64,000 bases of DNA, from positions 124,001 to 188,000 of the forward strand of contig BROI01000026.1 of NCBI GenBank assembly GCA_027923505.1, read 5' to 3'. Shown piece by piece: positions 52,514-64,000 of the stretch; the first letter of the stretch is position 1, and every line of letters begins with the position of its first letter. Below the pieces are notes generated by a model. The model did not search any database, had not been told where the DNA came from, and was given only the letters and a program-made list of their open reading frames with translations. The translations under genes and the position numbers were made by a program. The stretch comes from Mayamaea pseudoterrestris. Its lineage: Eukaryota; Bacillariophyta; Bacillariophyceae; Sellaphorales; Sellaphoraceae.

Positions 52514-53155
52514 TCACCAAAGCTGCCACCACTTTCGTTTCCTCTCAACCTTTTTCGCCAAAAAGCTCATGGGATACCAACCAATCGATGCAAAAGGATG
52601 ATCTTCATCTATTATCGTTCGACATAGGTTGTACTGCTTGTTCGGACCGACTCCTTCCTGCAAGACTTGTAAGACTTGATTTTGACGAACATTCGTCAGT
52701 CCATGCGTCCCTCCCATTTCGTAAACAACCTCGACGGTACATTCAAATAGAGCTGGATGATTCTTGTATTTATCCATCAAATCTGCATGGCGTTGTTGCT
52801 GCTGAATTTGCAGCGAAGCAGCCATGCTTTCCGTTGTTTGCTGTCGGTTATAGTCATCGTAATATTGAAGCGTTCGATCCAGTAGCAACAGCGTCACACC
52901 GGCGCCTCCAATGCCGATGAGAATGGTTCCACTGTTCCACATATCGCGTATCTTGCTGAATAACGATGCTGATGTATCACTCTTGGACGCAGATGACGTG
53001 AAATGATGCGCATTCTGCTTGCTCAATGTAGATTTGAATTTTGGAAAATGTCGTCGAGCATGACATGCTGATGCGGAATTGCCTCGGCAGGAGCCATTCT
53101 TTGGCATGCGGCTGAGACACTGCATCATTATAGCTCTGCCAGTTAACAAAGTCAT
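52514..53155 (-). CDS. Single-pass membrane protein with SH3-like C-terminal domain
   Basis: 213 codons, single exon. The N-terminus is basic, rich in Ser, Arg and His and low in acidic residues, which would suit a mitochondrial presequence. One membrane segment lies near 77-93 (GTILIGIGGAGVTLLLLD), followed by a Gln-rich helix. The C-terminal 85 residues (from about ALFECTVEVVYEMGGTHGLT to GWYPMSFL) have the strand pattern and closing GWYP of an SH3-like barrel. Function unknown. It converges on the monooxygenase gene, 100 bp apart. Confidence 0.65.
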   Translation of the reverse strand: MTLLTGRAIMMQCLSRMPKNGSCRGNSASACHARRHFPKFKSTLSKQNAHHFTSSASKSDTSASLFSKIRDMWNSGTILIGIGGAGVTLLLLDRTLQYYDDYNRQQTTESMAASLQIQQQQRHADLMDKYKNHPALFECTVEVVYEMGGTHGLTNVRQNQVLQVLQEGVGPNKQYNLCRTIIDEDHPFASIGWYPMSFLAKKVERKRKWWQLW

Positions 53156-53664
53156 GCAGCTGTAGTATCTTTATCTAAATCTGCAAAGCTGCGCTCGCAA
53201 GCTGACTCATTCGTCATGGCGATGAATGCAAGACTTTGCGTTGCGCGTCGTCCTGAGTACCGGTCAGACTTTTTAAAACCGCTCCGACAACTTCGTCTTG
53301 CCACGTCGGCAATTTCTCGTCTTGCCGCAGCGCGCGCGTCTGCTTCGTCGCCGAGAGGTGCCAACGTTCTTCTTCCCTTGAACAATCAATCATCATCAAA
53401 CTTGCTTGCTTCTTTGCCTCCGCTGCTGCTTCAGTCGTACTAAACTACTGACGCGAATCGATCAAGCTTGCATATAACGTGTCAAGAAGAGACTGTATAA
53501 TAGTTAACGCAGACAAGCCGAGCCGAGTCACACCAGCCTCATCACAAGCAAAGCCTCGGAGTCACACTCGCTTGTTTCCGAACATATACACGCGAGCTCC
53601 AAGTCCTGGAACCGAACTTTTCTGCCGTTGCATATCATTCAGCAAACAAGAGCGAGGATCTGTC
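53156..53664. other. Divergent intergenic region
   Basis: About 510 bp between the SH3-like gene (minus) and the amidotransferase gene (plus). Several short overlapping frames are present on both strands, none with a recognisable motif. Confidence 0.5.
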
Positions 53665-55009
53665 ATGTGTCAACTACTTGGAATGAACTGTGCTGCTCCT
53701 GTAAGTATTGTCTGCTACTGATCGTTTTCTCTTCAAGTTCTGCTCGAGACATTATCAAACTCACTCACGGAATTGCAATACTCCAATTTTGTATTTCATT
53801 TCGCAGACTGACTTTTCCTTTAGCTTACGCGGCTTTTGCAAACGCGGCGGCGATACTGACGTTCACTCGCACGGCTTTGGCGTTTGCGTCTACCAGGGAC
53901 GAGGCTTGCAGTGCTTTCACGACACGCAGGCTGCCTGCAAGAGTCCCATTGCGCAGCTGGTGCAATACTATCCCATGCGAACGCTCAACATGATGGCGCA
54001 TATCAGGTATGCGACGCAGGGAGCTGTTTCGCTGGAAAATGTTCATCCATTCACGCGCGTATGGAAGGGCATTCAACTTTGCTTTGCTCATAATGGAGAT
54101 TGCCCCAAGTTCAAGCAAGTCGAAGGCATTGGACAAGCCATTCTACTGCTTGGGAAATCGACTCCAGAAAATATTTTGTATCATCCTGTTGGTGATACAG
54201 ACAGTGAAGCCGTCTTTTGCGCCATTTTGAATGCGCTCAATGCAGAGTTTCCAGGCAATCAGCTTCCAACGCTTCCCGTCCTACATGAATTCCTAAGCAC
54301 ACTCTGCGACGAAATTACTAAAGGCGACGGACCAGACGAAACTATTTTTAACTTCTTGCTCGGCTGCGGACAGTACACGCAGTTTGCCTTTTCGTGGCCT
54401 GGCAAGCGACATGGATCGTCGGTATGGAACGGCTTGCACTACCTCATTCGCGAACCGCCCTTTACCATTGCCAAACTTGTAGATGATGACTATAGCATTA
54501 ACTTTGCGGAAATGACAACCATTAATGATAGAGTCGCAGTCATTGCAACGAAACCATTGACGGGCGAAACTGGTTGGATTGAAATGGCGCGCGGCGAGCT
54601 CATCATGTTTGACAAGGGCAAGGCCTATCGCACTCCCAAGTGCTGCGAAATTGTCGAGCAGGAGGGGCGCGGCCTGACATGCAAATGGTTTGCCGAAAAG
54701 TGTCACTCGTGGAAAAAGACGGTGCGGTTGCCAACGCCGTCGCTGCCCAAACCAATTCCAATCAAGCAGCAGCGAGTATCGAGCAGTCAAAACCTTGCAT
54801 CGTCGGTGCATGCGGAAACAATTCTAACGTCGCCGGCACTGACCAATATACCAAGGGTTGTTTCTTGCAGCCTGGCAGACGCCATTCCCGAGCCTCCGGG
54901 CGTGTCCGAATCGTCCGCGAATGCACCGTCGCCAACGACCGTGGCGCTGGAGCCTCGACATGACGAGGAACTTGAACATCACTTTGTGCGACTTAATGTT
55001 AGTCGATAG
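53665..55009 (+). CDS. Class II glutamine amidotransferase-like protein (YafJ/GATase_4 type)
   Basis: Exons 53665-53700 and 53807-55009, GT-AG intron of 106 bp, 412 residues. The tiny first exon supplies MCQLLGMNCAAP, giving the N-terminal Cys nucleophile (Cys2 after Met removal) of the Ntn-hydrolase fold. Then come DVHSHGFGVCVYQGRG, MMAHIRYATQG and LCFAHNGD, the family's substrate-pocket blocks, and GDTDSEAVF. It hydrolyses the amide of glutamine or a gamma-glutamyl compound; Dug3 of the same group acts on glutathione with partner subunits. The last 100 residues are low-complexity and Ser/Pro-rich. No targeting signal is possible with a Cys2 nucleophile, so cytosolic. Confidence 0.85.
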
Positions 55010-55102
55010 TTGTGAAAATATATGTGTGTGTTCCAGATGATAATTGAATAGTCTAAACATGTAAGTACTTGTTTATTCATACTACTTACTTTACTGCTTG
55101 GG

Positions 55103-56083
55103 TTAGTATTCGTCCTTTTCATCATCAATCTCGTGTGCGGACACTCCGCGACGCACGGCGTTGGCTACCTTGCTGCGGGCGCTTCCATCGGCGTACTTTT
55201 GAATGTGTTCTAAATATTGATCCTTGTCGGGTAACGTTCGCTTGACGCTCTCCAGATTCATTACGTGATGATACCAAGCGTGGTATGGTTCAAATTCAGT
55301 TGACAGTGGAATGGTGTAGCTCGGGCCTCGATGGTGCGCCAAGACGTAGTATCGAAAGGCCCAGGGCACGAGCGCCAAATCAACACTAGACAATTGTTCA
55401 TTTGGTAGAAACAAAGGTCCAGTCGTCTTGCTCAGCTCCTTGGAAAAGTTTCGCAAGCCGTTGAGCAGCGCGTCAAAGTGCGTCCGGCGTTCCGACTCCT
55501 CCTTGCGCACCAAGACGCCGCTGGATGAAAACGAGCAAGCGCAACTGTTAGTCAAGCAAGAGCAGTCTGATTTGAAGGCCCTCAAACACTTTCACGTTGC
55601 TCTTGCTCTCTATACAAGAAAGTATTGTACTTACTAGTACGGTGAACAGCATTCTCGATTGACCTTGTCCGCCCAAATACGCTGCCGAGCCGCTTGATAG
55701 GGATCGTCCGATACGAGTCGATCCTTACCAGTAGCTTTTGACACGGCGTCAATATAGTCAATCGTCACGAGCGACTCGTATACTGCTTTCGATTCGTCTG
55801 GAACGTTTGTCGACGAATTGATTGGAATGAGTGTTGGCACAAGTGCGGATGGATTGGCTCGCTTGAGTTCGTCCGCCTTCCAATGATAGTACCACTCGTG
55901 TGAATTACCCGTCACTTGATCCTTGTCTTCCTGCTGGTACCAGCCAAGGGCTTCGACCCATTCATAGTCAACCTTGTTCTTGTGATGCTCGAGTGCAAGC
56001 GTCGCCCGATGCGCGTACGGACAGAACCAGGCACTCAAGTATCGGAATTTGGGAATTGCTGCTTTGGAAGTTGATGCTGCCAT
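55103..56083 (-). CDS. Glutathione S-transferase, omega-like
   Basis: Exons 56083-55635 and 55520-55103, GT-AG intron of 114 bp, 288 residues; the frame upstream of Met 56083 adds 30 residues that look like 5' leader. The thioredoxin-fold N-domain has the site AWFCPYAHRATLALEHHK, whose Cys is the catalytic position of omega-class enzymes (thiol transfer, dehydroascorbate reduction). LVPTLI and DESKAVYESLVTIDYID form the glutathione gamma-glutamyl binding region. The C-terminal helical domain includes LSSVDLALVPWAFRYYVL. Cytosolic by lack of presequence. It is divergent from the V-ATPase subunit gene with about 315 bp between starts. Confidence 0.87.
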
Positions 56084-56397
56084 GTCTTTATTATTAGTAA
56101 AAGCGACCGTTAGTGTAATATAGCAAGCAGCTTTTCTTGATCGTTTGAAAGAAGGTTGCCGAAAATGTAACACTCATCCACCCATCCATGGTGGCGAGGA
56201 ATAAACACTGTGAGTGCCGCTGCGTCTCACGTGAAAACGCCAGACGTCATCTCTAACTAAGCTCTTTTCGAGCGAGGAATCGTCGCTGAACCACAACGAC
56301 GAGCAGCAGCGACAAAAAATCATTCCGCAACCGACAAAGCATCTTGCCTCCTTGCCCTCCTTTGCTACCATTGCAAAGACTCTAATAAAATCCAAGC

Positions 56398-56625
56398 ATG
56401 GCTATTCCTTCTACAGTAATAAGCGGAACCATCAGCTACCTCTTGCTGGGAGCGCTTGGACTTGGATTGCTTTACTCGTCACGAGCGACTGGGTTGCTTT
56501 CCAAGGACAATACCGACATTGGTAATGTTGTCGTTTCGATTTGTACCTTTTGCATGTGGCTCTTTTGGCTCTGCGCATGGCTGCACCAGTGGCATCCTCT
56601 GATTGTTCCCATTTATGAAGGATAA
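56398..56625 (+). CDS. VMA9: V-type proton ATPase subunit e
   Basis: 75 codons, single exon. Two membrane helices (about 10-30 and 42-65) and the closing CMWLFWLCAWLHQWHPLIVP match the small V0-sector subunit e (Vma9 / ATP6V0E). It associates with the membrane rotor sector and is needed for assembly of the vacuolar proton pump. Length is typical for the family (70-80 residues). Confidence 0.87.
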   Translation: MAIPSTVISGTISYLLLGALGLGLLYSSRATGLLSKDNTDIGNVVVSICTFCMWLFWLCAWLHQWHPLIVPIYEG

Positions 56626-56905
56626 AGCGAGCGAGCGATGACACAAAGATTACGTGGTTGTGGTGACACATTGACAATGTCACTGGCATGGATCGCGTAT
56701 AACTTGGCGCTATATTGCAATTGACTCGCTTTTAATGTCTAGCGTAATTGGGAATAGATATGAAATTTATTCGTCCATTTTTTTGCTTATTGCCTTCTTG
56801 TAGCCTTCACTTTTCACTTCATAAAAGGCGTATTCGATTTACTGTTGTGACTGGTTTCTCTCGTACATTTACTGTAAACGATGTTTAACTCTCTTTCATT
56901 TAATG
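56626..56905. other. Short convergent intergenic region
   Basis: 280 bp, AT-rich, between the V-ATPase e stop and the stop of the SWR1-like gene. No gene seen. Confidence 0.5.
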
Positions 56906-63528
<6,623 letters not shown>

Positions 63529-63904
63529 GGCAAAAGACGAGACTTTTATGGTCGAACGTTTGCCAGTAAGAACGATGATGGATTGAATGAGCAAGATGCA
63601 AGATCGCGAAGCTGCTGCCTTGTTTGTGGTGCTTCGCGAGACGAAAGTCGTACCGGTATGTGTATGTCTTTTCAGTCCCGCTTTTGTAATCGTTTCGCGA
63701 TGCTCGACCATGCGCGATGGAACGAATCGCTGCCGAAGTAAGCCGCCAGTAGATTGTAGACATCACAACATCTTTTGTTATCAAAGCGATACTTCGAGAT
63801 AAAAATACTTGTGATAGTATTGCAAAGAAGGATTTACTCTACTGCAAGCTGAAAGAGCAGCTACGCTATCAACACAACGAGTACGAGTTACGATACCACC
63901 TGCA
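63529..63904. other. Divergent promoter region
   Basis: About 375 bp between the SWR1-like start (minus) and the SAR1-like start (plus). An in-frame extension of the SWR1 frame reaches 63711, but its sequence looks like leader. No other gene seen. Confidence 0.5.
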
Positions 63905-64000
63905 ATGAGCTCGATTTACTCCACTCTATCATCCATATGGAGCTCCATACTCTACAAACTTGGATTATGGGAAAAGCAGGCAAGTCTCTTGGTCTTGGGT
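63905..64000 (+). CDS. SAR1: SAR1-like small GTPase, 3'-partial
   Basis: 32 codons to the window edge: the amphipathic start SIYSTLSSIWSSILYKLGLW, then EKQASLLVLG. This matches the N-terminal helix and first strand of SAR1 (typically LGLWxKEAKILFLGLDNAGKT). SAR1 initiates COPII coat assembly at the ER. The P-loop lies just outside the window, so identification rests on this short segment. Confidence 0.6.
   Translation, partial: MSSIYSTLSSIWSSILYKLGLWEKQASLLVLG

Noticed and set aside
53152-53721. Small genes in the intergenic space before the amidotransferase
   Set aside because: Short frames on both strands overlap each other, and one runs into the amidotransferase 5' region; none shows a motif.

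Overview
The window looks like nuclear DNA of a photosynthetic stramenopile, most likely a diatom. Two proteins (IspF at 49144 and a bacterial-type IF-2 ending at 26765) begin with a signal peptide followed by an Ala-Phe cleavage context, the presequence type of secondary plastids. Genes are compact, lie on both strands and carry few GT-AG introns of about 65-170 bp. Diatom-like families recur: a leucine-rich-repeat family with a characteristic C-terminus, helicase-associated (HA) domain repeats, and Copia elements of the diatom type.

Layout. 0-28 kb is gene-rich: an unknown partial gene, a Cys-rich type I membrane protein, an LRR protein, a GDT1-type cation/proton exchanger with an EF-hand, a large low-complexity protein, a DUF1295/steroid-reductase-like membrane protein, a UAA-family (PAPS/nucleotide-sugar type) transporter, a MerC-domain protein with a His-rich loop, a KNL1/Spc105-like kinetochore scaffold, plastid IF-2 and an ADP-sugar diphosphatase (NUDX14-like). 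Three clusters of a shared 50-bp minisatellite lie 5' of genes in this part.

28.4-37.4 kb is a repeat block. A homogeneous tandem satellite with a 169-bp period carries a 17-bp dyad in every unit. It is interrupted by parts of a Copia element, then gives way to two other satellite families (a 371-bp dimeric unit and a 351-bp unit) and to diverged 166-169-bp relatives in which the dyad is kept by paired base changes. A homogenised core with diverged edges and a nucleosome-sized period suggests centromeric or heterochromatic satellite, though nothing here proves it.

37.6-46.4 kb holds a two-domain sulfotransferase gene whose 5' coding part is split by a very young Copia element (identical 211-bp LTRs, perfect 5-bp target duplication). 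A convergent second sulfotransferase-like gene follows. The UAA transporter at 12-14 kb may supply the same PAPS-dependent chemistry.

46.8-64 kb is gene-rich again: HA-domain protein, IspF (plastid MEP isoprenoid pathway), LSm10/SmD1-like protein, an FAD monooxygenase with an N-terminal zinc-finger-like module, an SH3-like membrane protein, a class II glutamine amidotransferase, a glutathione S-transferase, V-ATPase subunit e, an SWR1/SRCAP-type remodeller fused to WW, F-box-like and beta-helix-like segments, and the 5' end of a SAR1-like GTPase at the right edge.

Exon joins were checked by reading-frame continuity and domain continuity only; no searches were run.
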